Source of the DNA: Streptomyces sp. CG1
Lineage (GTDB): Bacteria; Actinomycetota; Actinomycetes; Streptomycetales; Streptomycetaceae
DNA: 64,000 nt
Assembly (NCBI RefSeq): GCF_041080625.1
Contig: NZ_CP163518.1
Coordinates: 6,069,501-6,133,500, forward strand
Direction: 5' to 3'
Positions 36,167 through 44,013 of the stretch are shown here, one piece after another. The stretch's first letter is position 1, and every line of letters starts with the position of its first letter. The notes beneath the pieces were generated by a model. It had not been told where the DNA came from. It worked only from the letters and a program-made list of their open reading frames with translations, and did not search any database. A program made the translations under genes and the position numbers.

Positions 36167-37230
36167 CGGACAGGCTCGAAACCGCGCGGCATTCGCGACG
36201 GCCAGCGCCGAGCGAGAAGCCACCGCGGTCCGGCGTCGAGCGAGGCGAGGACGTCCTTCTCGACTGGGTCGGCCGGGCAGTGGACGAGTTGCCGCTTCGC
36301 CTCGAAGAGGAGCAGGACCTGCTGCCAGTAGACGTGCAGGCCGAGATCCGCGATGTCCGCCGGGCGGTACTGGACCTGGTTGGTGCGCAGGGCCTCCTCG
36401 TGCTTGAGCACTGTGGCGATGGTCTCGGCAGTCGTGTCCGGCGGCATCGGCGGGAAGGGGAAGCGCGGGTTGGCCGTGGCGATGGTGGCCGGGCGGTCAC
36501 CGGCCTTGGGGGCGCCGGTGCCACCGCTGGCTTCGGCAAGGATGCGCTCCACGCGCTCAAGGTCTCGTTCGCCGAAGTGCGCCGAGCCGATGTGGTGAGT
36601 GTATGTGCCGAGTTCCAGGCCGAGTTGGACGGCCGCGTACTCCTGGATCATCGTGAACGAGAACACGTCCGCGAGCAGCCCTCGGTCGCAGTCGTTGGCG
36701 CGCATGTAGCAGACCATGTGCAGTCGCCGGGCGCGCACGAGGAGGTGGAGCGCGACGGCGCAGGACATGTCGGGGTTGTCGGGGATGGCGAGTTCACGGA
36801 CGTCGAAGACGGGCAGCAGGCCGCGCTTGCTCGCCGCTTCCGTGCGCAGGAGCGAGAGCACGCGGTCGAAGGGCGAGACGGTGTCGTACCCGACAGGGTT
36901 GAAGATCCGGGAACCGTATGCCGAGCCGCCGACCGTTGTCCCGTCGCGGGAGTCCCCGCGCATGCGCGGCGCGTAGTACCTGATCATTTCGAGGTCGTTG
37001 CGGCCGGCCAGGTACCAGAGAGCTTCCGCGAAGTGGAAGATCGGGTTGACCCTGCGGGCGGCCAGGTACGGCAGCCGCTCGCGGGCATTGGCCAGTTGGA
37101 AGCTCAGCCCGAGGCATTCACGGCTGGCGTTGCCGCGTGGTGTGTTGCGGTACTCGTGGTTGTCGACGATGTGCCTGAGCACGTCGACGTACGCCTGCTC
37201 GAAGTAGGGGTAGACGGGCGGTGCCAGCAC
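36163..37230 (-). CDS. Thymidylate-synthase-fold enzyme, possible cytosine-type (hydroxy)methylase
   Basis: This is a 355-aa protein. The GTG at 37230 was chosen for its CCGGAGG site 6 bases upstream, although the frame is open to 37476. Synthase features: a DMSCAVALHLLVR segment carrying the catalytic Cys, RLHMVCYMRANDCDRGLLADVFSF, then ELGTYTHHIGSAHFGERD. In E. coli ThyA the base-specifying Asn lies in GLPFNI; the aligned segment here is GLLADV, with Asp. Asp at this site marks dCMP/CMP hydroxymethylases (phage T4 gp42, MilA). So the substrate may be a cytidine nucleotide. This is the first gene of the six-gene operon. Confidence 0.8.
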   Translation of the reverse strand: MLAPPVYPYFEQAYVDVLRHIVDNHEYRNTPRGNASRECLGLSFQLANARERLPYLAARRVNPIFHFAEALWYLAGRNDLEMIRYYAPRMRGDSRDGTTVGGSAYGSRIFNPVGYDTVSPFDRVLSLLRTEAASKRGLLPVFDVRELAIPDNPDMSCAVALHLLVRARRLHMVCYMRANDCDRGLLADVFSFTMIQEYAAVQLGLELGTYTHHIGSAHFGERDLERVERILAEASGGTGAPKAGDRPATIATANPRFPFPPMPPDTTAETIATVLKHEEALRTNQVQYRPADIADLGLHVYWQQVLLLFEAKRQLVHCPADPVEKDVLASLDAGPRWLLARRWPSRMPRGFEPVR

Positions 37231-37538
37231 GAGTGGCCTCCGGTGGTTGGGCGGACGGTGATCCAGGCGGTGGGCGGGCCCCTCGCCGGCCGGAAGGGGA
37301 GCCATCACTGCCGTGGTCAGGCACCGGCCGACGCGGGGTGACGGGAAGCCGCCGAGGAAGAGCCTCGTGAGTGCGGGATGGCGTGGGTACGCCGTTGAGC
37401 CGCCGTTCGTACGCCGCTTCCTGGCGGACGGAATGACGGGCGGACGGCGGACGCGCGGCGTACCGGCGCGGTTCACGCGCCGCGAGACTGGCCGTTCCCA
37501 GTGGCAGCGACCGCATCGACCGGGAGCGTGACGAGACG
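37231..37538. promoter_or_regulatory. Divergent intergenic region upstream of the nucleotide operon
   Basis: This 308-bp region separates the minus-strand synthase operon from the plus-strand HATPase gene and should hold both promoters. Frames across it remain open but are not supported as coding. I see no clear operator or hairpin. Confidence 0.4.
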
Positions 37539-38027
37539 GTGTTCACGGCGTACGCAGCGCACACGGACAGCGACGGCGACGGCACCCAGACCCAGGTGCC
37601 GCTGCGGGAGCACTGGGTGAATCTGGCCGAAGACGCCGAGCCTGTGTTCCTGGCCCGCGAGGAGGTACGGCGGACGCTGAACGGGCACGCCTCGAAGTCC
37701 TGCATCGACGACTCGGTATTGATCGTCTCCGAGCTGGTCGGAAACGCGCTGCGGCACACGGTCGGCGGCCCCGACTGCCTGGCCGTCGAGGTTTACCACG
37801 ACGCCGTGGTCTTGTGGGTGCACGATGCGGACGTAGACGTCGACGGCGTACGACCGTACGCGGACGACGGGCGCGGCGCTCTGCTTGAAGAGTTCGCGGA
37901 GGGCGGCCGCGGTCTGCTGCTCGTGGAGGCGCTGACGGCGGACTGGTACGTCCAGCCGACCGCCATCGGCAAGGCGGTCGTCGCCGTCATCGAAGTCGAA
38001 CCGGACGACGCTCCAGCTGCCGGGTGA
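37539..38027 (+). CDS. Anti-sigma-factor-type ATP-binding protein (HATPase_c_2)
   Basis: This is a 162-aa protein with a GTG start. It has the RsbW/SpoIIAB-like fold: an N-terminal FLAREEVRRTLNGH helix, the N-box VLIVSELVGNALRHTVGG, the G1 box VWVHDADVDV and the G2 box EGGRGLLLVEALTADW. Streptomyces has many such ATP-binding regulators, which act as anti-sigma or anti-anti-sigma kinases. It is divergent from the nucleotide operon and could regulate it, but no partner is encoded nearby. Confidence 0.88.
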   Translation: MFTAYAAHTDSDGDGTQTQVPLREHWVNLAEDAEPVFLAREEVRRTLNGHASKSCIDDSVLIVSELVGNALRHTVGGPDCLAVEVYHDAVVLWVHDADVDVDGVRPYADDGRGALLEEFAEGGRGLLLVEALTADWYVQPTAIGKAVVAVIEVEPDDAPAAG

Positions 38028-38045
38028 GCGGCCGTCTGCGAACAG

Positions 38046-38750
38046 CTACGCGAGCGGAAGGCTCTTCAGCACGTTCCAGCAGTACGCGCGGCCCTCCCGG
38101 CGCAGCTCCACCAGTTGGACGTCGCGGATCTGGATCTCGACGCTCGGGAGAGCACGCAGCCCGGCGACTGCCTCAGCAACCGGGGCGGCTGGGCGCGGGC
38201 GGTTGTTGTACGCCAGGCTGAGGTGCGGCCGGAAGACTGCGGTCAGCTTCTTCGGCTCCAGGCCCGTGGCCCGGCCGGCTTGGACGAGGGCCGCGTGCAG
38301 TCGCAGCAGCGGCTCCCACGGCGCGAGCGAGAGCCGTACGGCACCGCGCGATCCGGCGAGCGGCACGGCCCGTACGGAGAACGAGGCCGGCAGCGCGGGC
38401 TCCGCGGCCCGCAGCAGGTCGTCGAGCCGGGCCGGAGCGACCGTGCCCGGGCTGCCCACGCGCGCGAGGGTGATGTGCAGGCCGTCGGCCGGCACGGGAT
38501 CGAGACCGAGCGGTGCGAGCGCGTCCTGGCAGCGGAGGGCGAGGGCCTGGAGCTCCGGCTCGTCGCGGAAGGCCAGCATCCAGTAGTAGGCGCGGGCGCC
38601 GTCGGACCAGTCAGGTCGGGCCCAGTGGTCGGCCATCTCGTCCAGCGCGCTGAAGGCCGCCCAGTCGTGGGCCGCGATCACCGCATGGTCATGAACATCC
38701 GCTGGGGGCTCGGCGGGGAACGCGGTGGGATCGGCGCTGAGCAGGGGCAC
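38046..38750 (-). CDS. 2H phosphoesterase (2'-5' RNA ligase family)
   Basis: This is a 234-aa protein with the two HxT/S motifs of the 2H superfamily: DGLHITLARV and FRPHLSLAYNN, each flanked by hydrophobic strands. Such enzymes hydrolyse 2',3'-cyclic phosphates or other cyclic nucleotide bonds, or ligate 2'-5' RNA. It converges on the HATPase gene, separated by only 18 bp. Substrate unknown. Confidence 0.88.
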   Translation of the reverse strand: MPLLSADPTAFPAEPPADVHDHAVIAAHDWAAFSALDEMADHWARPDWSDGARAYYWMLAFRDEPELQALALRCQDALAPLGLDPVPADGLHITLARVGSPGTVAPARLDDLLRAAEPALPASFSVRAVPLAGSRGAVRLSLAPWEPLLRLHAALVQAGRATGLEPKKLTAVFRPHLSLAYNNRPRPAAPVAEAVAGLRALPSVEIQIRDVQLVELRREGRAYCWNVLKSLPLA

Positions 38751-38834
38751 CCGGTGTTCTCCTCAGGACTTCAAGGCTTCGGGATCGAGGATACGGTTCC
38801 TCAGTCCTTCGAGAGTCCTCCGAGGCTCTTGCGG

Positions 38835-40199
38835 TCACACCGCCCTGGCACGCGAGGCCATGGCCAGGACGGCCGGCTGCGCGTTCCAGGCGCGGAGTAC
38901 GTCGCCGTACTCCCCCACCGAGGGGTGTGTCCCCCAGGTCCCCGCCTGCTCGAACAGCTCGCTGGACCGCTGCCACACCGAGCGGATGGGAGTCGCCCCG
39001 CACAGACTGATCGCTTCCCGGCCGAGGGCCATGGCGTGGTCGAGGTCCGGCGTGCGCTGTCGCAACATGGCGGTGGACACGTCGAGGCGCACGAGCGCCC
39101 GGCTCCAGGCGGAGTCGGAGTGTTCGACGAGGTCGTCGATGCGGTCGGCGTCGCTCAGCGCCTTGGCGGTGTCGTGGAGCGAGACTCGTGCGGTCACCGC
39201 GTTCGCGAGGGTCCGGGCCCGACCGTACGGGGCGAAGGAGATGCACGGCGTGAGGCCGACCGGTACGTCGTGCCGGTCGGACAGGTCGAGCGCCTGGCCG
39301 ATGGCCCGCTCAGTGGCGCGGCGGTCGCCGGTCCGGGCGAGGGCGCGGGCCCTCCCGTTGACGAGCAGCCGGATGGACTGGGCGCTACGGGGCCCCCGCT
39401 CCACGGCGGCGGCGGCGCGGGCGTCGGCTCTGTCGTATGCCCCGGCGTAGTAGAGGGCGAAGGAGAGAGTGCCGCTCGCCCACAGCTCGGTGTCGAGGTC
39501 GCCGATCTCTTGACTCAGCTCCAGTGCCTCGGTGCAGTACGCCTCCGCGAGCTCGAAGTCCCCGACGTTCACGGCCATGTACCCGAGCAGGCCGGAGGCT
39601 CGCGCCGTGAGTCGGAACAACTCGTGGCGTACGCGGGGAGGTTGGCGACCGTCGAGGAGCGTATGGGCGAGGCGTCTGATCTTCCGGGCCTGGCGGCGCA
39701 GGACGAGGGGGCCGTCCTGTTCGTAATGGTCGGTGATCTCTTCCAAGGAGGAGCTGATGAAGGCGAGCGTCGCGTCGTCGGCGTTACTGACGGTGAGCTG
39801 CCGGGCGCGGGTGACGATCGCGAGGGGATCGTCGTCCTCGCCGCGGGCGGGGAGTGGAACGGGTGAGGCCGTTGCCGCTGCATCGGTCACGCGGGCCGGC
39901 AGAGGCGACGGTGCAACGGGGCCCGCTTCGCCCGCCGCCGCCACAGCGAACAGTTCCGCCGCAGGCCGCCCCAGCAGGTACTCCAGGACACGGCACGTGT
40001 CCGGCCGCGGAAGCTTCCGCAGTTCGCCCCCGAGCCAGCGGTCGAACTGCCGGGAGGAGACACGGAGAGACGCGAGCCGTGGATCCCGGTCCAACTCTGC
40101 GAGCTTGGCGCCGGCCCGCACGAACTGCGCCGCGAACGCCTCGTACGTCGTCAGATGACGCTGCTGAAGTAACCGCCGGAACAACGTCGTCCTGGACAT
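38835..40199 (-). CDS. Streptomyces regulator with N-terminal HTH-like region and TPR-like tail
   Basis: This is a 454-aa protein. ATG 40199 was selected because MSRTTLFRRLLQQRHLTTYEAF is the conserved N-terminus of these regulators; the frame extends upstream to 40355. The N-terminal region (SSRQFDRWLGGEL) is a helix-turn-helix-like element. A linker with Ala/Pro follows, then repeated helical hairpins like TPRs (DFELAEAYCTEALELSQEIGDLD). No catalytic motif is seen. It may be a local transcription factor for the flanking genes. Confidence 0.75.
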   Translation of the reverse strand: MSRTTLFRRLLQQRHLTTYEAFAAQFVRAGAKLAELDRDPRLASLRVSSRQFDRWLGGELRKLPRPDTCRVLEYLLGRPAAELFAVAAAGEAGPVAPSPLPARVTDAAATASPVPLPARGEDDDPLAIVTRARQLTVSNADDATLAFISSSLEEITDHYEQDGPLVLRRQARKIRRLAHTLLDGRQPPRVRHELFRLTARASGLLGYMAVNVGDFELAEAYCTEALELSQEIGDLDTELWASGTLSFALYYAGAYDRADARAAAAVERGPRSAQSIRLLVNGRARALARTGDRRATERAIGQALDLSDRHDVPVGLTPCISFAPYGRARTLANAVTARVSLHDTAKALSDADRIDDLVEHSDSAWSRALVRLDVSTAMLRQRTPDLDHAMALGREAISLCGATPIRSVWQRSSELFEQAGTWGTHPSVGEYGDVLRAWNAQPAVLAMASRARAV

Positions 40200-40481
40200 G
40201 GCAGCCCTTCCTGGTGCGCCAGGTGCATCCGGCGCCCTTTGCCCGCCTGATCTTCTTCGTACAACGACCGGGACCACGCGACGGCGAATCGCGGTCCCGA
40301 AGCCGAGGCGAACACGCGCGCCAACGGTTGGGCACCAGCCGGTCAACCGCGGCACACGTCCACGGGGACGCGCGCCGCGGCGCTAGGCAGAATGCCGAGG
40401 TGATGCCTTGCTAGGCAATATGTCTGACGAAGTTGACTCGGATGGGTTGTAGCGGCCGGTGTCGCCGGACAGACTTCGGGC

Positions 40482-41363
40482 ATGGCCTTGAAGAGGAGCC
40501 TGGTCCCGCAGTCGGTCTACCGACGCCAACTTGCCGGACGTCTGCGTGAGTTGCGTGAGGCAACCGGCATGACGCTGGTCGAGGTCGCCGAGAAGATCGA
40601 GGTGAACCAGGGATCGCTGAGCCGCATCGAGAACGGAGAGCGCGGTACCACTCCTGTCCTGGTCCGGGCCCTCCTGGACTGCTATGGCGTCGAGGAGCCG
40701 GCCGAGCGCGACGACGTTCTCGACCTCGTACGCGCGGACCGGGAGCAGCAGAAACCCTGGTGGCGCAAGTACTCGACCGTGCTGACGGCCACCCGCTACG
40801 ACGGCTACCTTGCCCTGGAGTCGGGCGCGGTGGCGCTCGCCAACTACCAGCCGATGCTCGTCCCCGGCCTCCTGCAGACCGAGGACTACGCGCGGGCCGT
40901 CATCTCCCAGATGCGCATGGAACTGACGCCACCGCAGGTCGAGTCCCTGGTGAAGGTCCGCATGGAACGGCAGAACAGCCGCCTGGGCGGCGAGCACCCG
41001 GCCAAGCTGTGGGCGATCCTCGACGAGGCCGTACTGCGGCGCACGGTCGGCTCGCCTCAGGTCATGCAGGACCAGCTGCGGAAGCTGGTCGAGGCCAGCG
41101 AACAGCCCAACGTCACCGTCCAGTTGCTGCCCTTCTCGCTCGGCGCGCACCCCGGCCTGTACGGCCCGTTCGTCATCCTCACGTTCCCCGCGCCCACCCC
41201 GACCCTGGTGTGGCTGGAGAACCCCAAGAACTCCGTGTACCTGGAAGCCGACGAAGACGTCGGCAACTACACCGAGATCTTTGACCAGTTGAGGGCCTGC
41301 GCCCTCGGCCCGTCGGAGACCCGCACCCGAATCGCGCAGATCAGCAAGGAGCTCGCCCTGTGA
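40482..41363 (+). CDS. XRE-family regulator with DUF5753 domain
   Basis: This is a 293-aa protein. Residues about 14-70 are a Cro/XRE helix-turn-helix (LRELREATGMTLVEVAEKIEVNQGSLSRIENGE). From about 100 to the end is DUF5753 (ALANYQPMLVPGLLQTEDYARAVI, WAILDEAVLRR, LPFSLGAHPGLYGPFVIL). Such regulators work with a DUF397 protein encoded immediately downstream, here overlapping by GTGA. Many affect differentiation or antibiotic production; target unknown. Confidence 0.93.
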   Translation: MALKRSLVPQSVYRRQLAGRLRELREATGMTLVEVAEKIEVNQGSLSRIENGERGTTPVLVRALLDCYGVEEPAERDDVLDLVRADREQQKPWWRKYSTVLTATRYDGYLALESGAVALANYQPMLVPGLLQTEDYARAVISQMRMELTPPQVESLVKVRMERQNSRLGGEHPAKLWAILDEAVLRRTVGSPQVMQDQLRKLVEASEQPNVTVQLLPFSLGAHPGLYGPFVILTFPAPTPTLVWLENPKNSVYLEADEDVGNYTEIFDQLRACALGPSETRTRIAQISKELAL

Positions 41364-41596
41364 ACAACCCCCGTCCTTCCTCCCCCGCGGCTACCGCCAA
41401 GCATGACGTCGACCTCACCAGGGCGCGCTGGTGGAAGAGCTCGTACAGCGGGGGCGCGAATGACTGTGTGGAGGTGGCGGATGTGGGGGCGTACGTGGCT
41501 GTCAGGGACTCCAAGCGGGTTGAGCTTCTGCCGCTCGTCTTCGGGCGGAACGCGATGGGCGCCTTCGTGGCCGATCTCGCCGCGGGGGATGCCTGA
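41360..41596 (+). CDS. DUF397 protein, partner of the XRE regulator
   Basis: This is a 78-aa protein. The GTG start overlaps the regulator's stop (GTGA). It contains ARWWKSSYSGGANDCVEVADV, VRDSKRVELLPLVF and a final FVADLAAGD, all DUF397 features. It probably forms a complex with the upstream regulator and modulates its DNA binding. Confidence 0.92.
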   Translation: MNNPRPSSPAATAKHDVDLTRARWWKSSYSGGANDCVEVADVGAYVAVRDSKRVELLPLVFGRNAMGAFVADLAAGDA

Positions 41597-41979
41597 CGCG
41601 AAGCCGAGATCTCACCGCCGAATCCTGGGCCAAGGTCCACAGATAGAGCTGCACGTCACTCGACGTGTTCGGGCGCCTCGCCGTTGCCGGTAGTCCCCTA
41701 CGAGGTCAACGTGACCAGCGGCGTAGAGGCAGCCCGGGTGAAGAGCGCTTCGGTAAACCAATGCAATCCGTCAAGTTGCTCCGTGTGATGCTGGGGCGTG
41801 CGGTTGGTCACTCGGTGCATGCCTTCTGGTCGCAGGCCGTGCAGGACAAGCACCACAAATTCACCAGATTCCGTTCCTCGGTTTGCAGGATCTTGACGAG
41901 AACCCGGCTGGTGTGCCCGCAAGCCACACAGATAGCGTTGGTTCGCTTGAGCTACCCCCCACCTCAACGGGAGTCCACA
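41597..41979. other. Intergenic region without a clear gene
   Basis: This 383-bp stretch is open in frame with the downstream lipoprotein, but its codon pattern is not supported as coding and no start has a ribosome-binding site. It must hold the lipoprotein promoter; no hairpin or repeat stands out. Confidence 0.5.
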
Positions 41980-42633
41980 GTGAACCGCCCCGCCCGGCTC
42001 GTGACGGCCGCGCTCACCGCATCCGCGGCCCTGCTGCTGACCGCATGTAGCTCGGGAGGAGGTGGCTCGTCCTCCGACAAGATCGCGGGCGCTGACACCA
42101 GCGGCACGCAGTCGGCTTCGCCGTCGGCGTCCGCATCAGCGGATGGGATCGACCGTCCGGAGATCAAGCTCCCCAGTGACATGAAGGACGTGTTCGAGGA
42201 CCAGCAGACCGGCGATGCGGTCAAGGACACGATCCTGGCGGACAACGCGCGGAGCGTCATGTCGGTGGATCAGGCTCTGGCTTACGGCGATTTGAAGAAG
42301 TCCGGGATGGGCTTCTACTACACGGACACGGCGCTGACAGGTGTCTACGAATACGCCAAGAACGCCAACGCCAAGAACCTCACCTGGTCTGGGACTGTCC
42401 GCTACTTCGACCGGAAAGTGACGGTCTTCAGCAAGACGACGGCAGCGGTGACGTACTGCTCGGACGAGGGCCAGGCGAACCCGAAAGACCGTAAGACGAA
42501 CAAGGTCCAGAAGGTCGCGACCTCGGCTGACAGTTACGTCTACTACAACACCGGCGTCAAGAAGAACAAGGATGGCGTCTGGCAGACCTGGAACCTCACC
42601 GAGGATCGGGGGTCGAAGAAGTGCCAGCCGTGA
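41980..42633 (+). CDS. Predicted lipoprotein
   Basis: This is a 217-aa protein. GTG 41980 has a GGGAG site 6 bases upstream and yields a clean signal (VNRPARLVTAALTASAALLLTAC) with a lipobox ending at Cys near residue 23. A Gly/Ser linker follows, then about 160 residues rich in Lys/Asp/Tyr (MKDVFEDQQTGDAVKD, GMGFYYTDTALTGVYEYAKN). No family recognised. It overlaps the next gene (GTGA), so the two are coupled. It lies at the start of a surface and type VII-related locus. Confidence 0.8.
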   Translation: MNRPARLVTAALTASAALLLTACSSGGGGSSSDKIAGADTSGTQSASPSASASADGIDRPEIKLPSDMKDVFEDQQTGDAVKDTILADNARSVMSVDQALAYGDLKKSGMGFYYTDTALTGVYEYAKNANAKNLTWSGTVRYFDRKVTVFSKTTAAVTYCSDEGQANPKDRKTNKVQKVATSADSYVYYNTGVKKNKDGVWQTWNLTEDRGSKKCQP

Positions 42634-43646
42634 CGCGGCGCAGCACGATAGGCGTGCTCGCCCTTCTACTCTGCGTCCTCGGTACCCACAGCGCCATGGC
42701 GGGCGGCATCGGAGCCGTCGGCTCCCGGCAGGCCAAACCGAGCGGAAAATCCTCCGGTCCACTCCTTGAGTCCAAGGTCAGCTTCCAGGTCGAGGGCACT
42801 GCTCGGCAAGCAGATTCGGGCCCTCTCACCTCGACTTCCGTGGAATGGAAGCCCCCGGCCTGCTGGTACGAGCCGTACTGGAAGGCCAAGGACTTCAAGA
42901 CGTACGTGGAAGCCCAGTGGTCGATCTACCAGTCGGTGGGTGGCGCGCCCGCGGGCATCGCGGATTCCAAGGCGCGCTACACGGGAGGTCACCCGTACAA
43001 GGATTTCAACGCTGACAAGAACGATGACGGCATGTGGTGGGTGGCCACCGAGAACCCCGAGATGAAGGACGACCCGGCCTCCCGGGCCTGCACACTCCCT
43101 CCCTTCTGGGTGAACAACGGTGAGAACCCGGGCGTCCCCCAGGCCATCGACACCAAGACACTGGCTGGTCTTGCCTACCAGCGCACCACAGTGCCCGGCA
43201 CCAAGATCTCCACGGCTCCGGCCGGCAAGTCGACGGTGAACCTGCCCACCTGGATCTGGCTGGACAAGGCCACCTTCAAGACCGTGTCCGTCACCGCCAG
43301 TCTGCCCGGCACCGGTCTGTGGGCGACCACGACCGCGAAGCCGGTCAGCCTGCACATCGACCCCGGGACGGGTGACGCCCAGACATCCCCGGCCTCCGGC
43401 GAGTGCACCATCAACGCCGACGGATCGATCGGAGAGCCGTACACCAAGGGCAAGGCGAACGAGACACCGCCATGCGGCGTGACGTACCTGAGGTCCTCGA
43501 ACGGCGGGTCGTACGCGCTGAAGGCGACCCTGACCTGGCAGATCACCTGGAAGGGTTCCGGTGGCACAGGCGGTGACCTGCCCAACGGCACCTTCGCCAC
43601 CACCACCGACGTGCCGGTGCAGGAGATCCAGTCCGTCAACCGCTGA
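42630..43646 (+). CDS. Secreted protein with N-terminal signal
   Basis: This is a 338-aa protein. The GTG at 42630 overlaps the lipoprotein stop (GTGA); GTG 42621 is an alternative. It has a signal peptide (TRRSTIGVLALLLCVLGTHSAMA) followed by an extracellular domain rich in Trp and paired Cys (PPACWYEPYW, CTLPPFWVNN, ECTINADG, PPCGVTYL). No enzyme motif is seen. It is probably a cell-wall or surface protein acting with the lipoprotein; function unknown. Confidence 0.8.
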   Translation: MTRRSTIGVLALLLCVLGTHSAMAGGIGAVGSRQAKPSGKSSGPLLESKVSFQVEGTARQADSGPLTSTSVEWKPPACWYEPYWKAKDFKTYVEAQWSIYQSVGGAPAGIADSKARYTGGHPYKDFNADKNDDGMWWVATENPEMKDDPASRACTLPPFWVNNGENPGVPQAIDTKTLAGLAYQRTTVPGTKISTAPAGKSTVNLPTWIWLDKATFKTVSVTASLPGTGLWATTTAKPVSLHIDPGTGDAQTSPASGECTINADGSIGEPYTKGKANETPPCGVTYLRSSNGGSYALKATLTWQITWKGSGGTGGDLPNGTFATTTDVPVQEIQSVNR

Positions 43647-43657
43647 CCAGCCGTAGG

Positions 43658-43686
43658 CGGCCCGTGGAACTGCTGCCCACGGGCCG
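43658..43686 (+). terminator. Terminator-like hairpin
   Basis: A perfect 10-bp inverted repeat, CGGCCCGTGG and CCACGGGCCG, has a 9-nt loop. It lies 11 bp after the secreted-protein stop and before the WXG-like pair, so it may attenuate readthrough between the two groups. Confidence 0.6.
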
Positions 43687-43709
43687 TCCGGAGATACCGA
43701 GAGCCCGAC

Positions 43710-44012
43710 ATGAGCGATCTGCACCTCGAAGACACGATCTTCCAGGACTTGAAGAGGACCTTCTCCACGATCAGCGACCGTATGGAGACCGCTCGCCGCC
43801 AGCTTCGCGGCACGGACGCCTCTGCCGTCGGTGAAGGCACGCTGATCGACGACGTGCACGAATTCGCCGACGACTGGGCCTACGGCATCAAGCAGCTCGG
43901 TAAGCACACGCACGGCGCGGTGAAGATGATCAACAAGATCGGTGATTCCTTCGGCAAGCTCGACCTGCAGCTGGCCGAATCAATGAAGGCACCGCACAAG
44001 AAGGGCAAGTGA
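43710..44012 (+). CDS. WXG100-like small helical protein
   Basis: This is a 100-aa protein with no signal peptide. It has a helical pair: IFQDLKRTFSTISDRMETARRQLRG and DDVHEFADDWAYGIKQLGKHTHGAV. Size and architecture match ESX/WXG100-like partners of type VII substrates, though the W-x-G turn is not conserved. It is 1 bp from the next gene, a WXG-domain protein, so the two likely form a heterodimer for export. Confidence 0.75.
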   Translation: MSDLHLEDTIFQDLKRTFSTISDRMETARRQLRGTDASAVGEGTLIDDVHEFADDWAYGIKQLGKHTHGAVKMINKIGDSFGKLDLQLAESMKAPHKKGK

Positions 44013-44013
44013 C

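Noticed and set aside
33741..36560. 939-aa minus-strand open frame
   Set aside because: Only the last 207 codons (the exonuclease) are coding; the rest is Pro/Arg-rich shadow of the radical SAM and NDP kinase genes.
36163..37476. Longer start for the thymidylate-synthase-like gene at 37476 or 37305
   Set aside because: The upstream part is low-complexity; GTG 37230 has an ideal ribosome-binding site and begins directly before the conserved YPYFEQAY region.
41665..41979. N-terminal extension of the lipoprotein
   Set aside because: It would bury the signal peptide and lipobox more than 100 residues into the protein; no ribosome-binding site precedes it.
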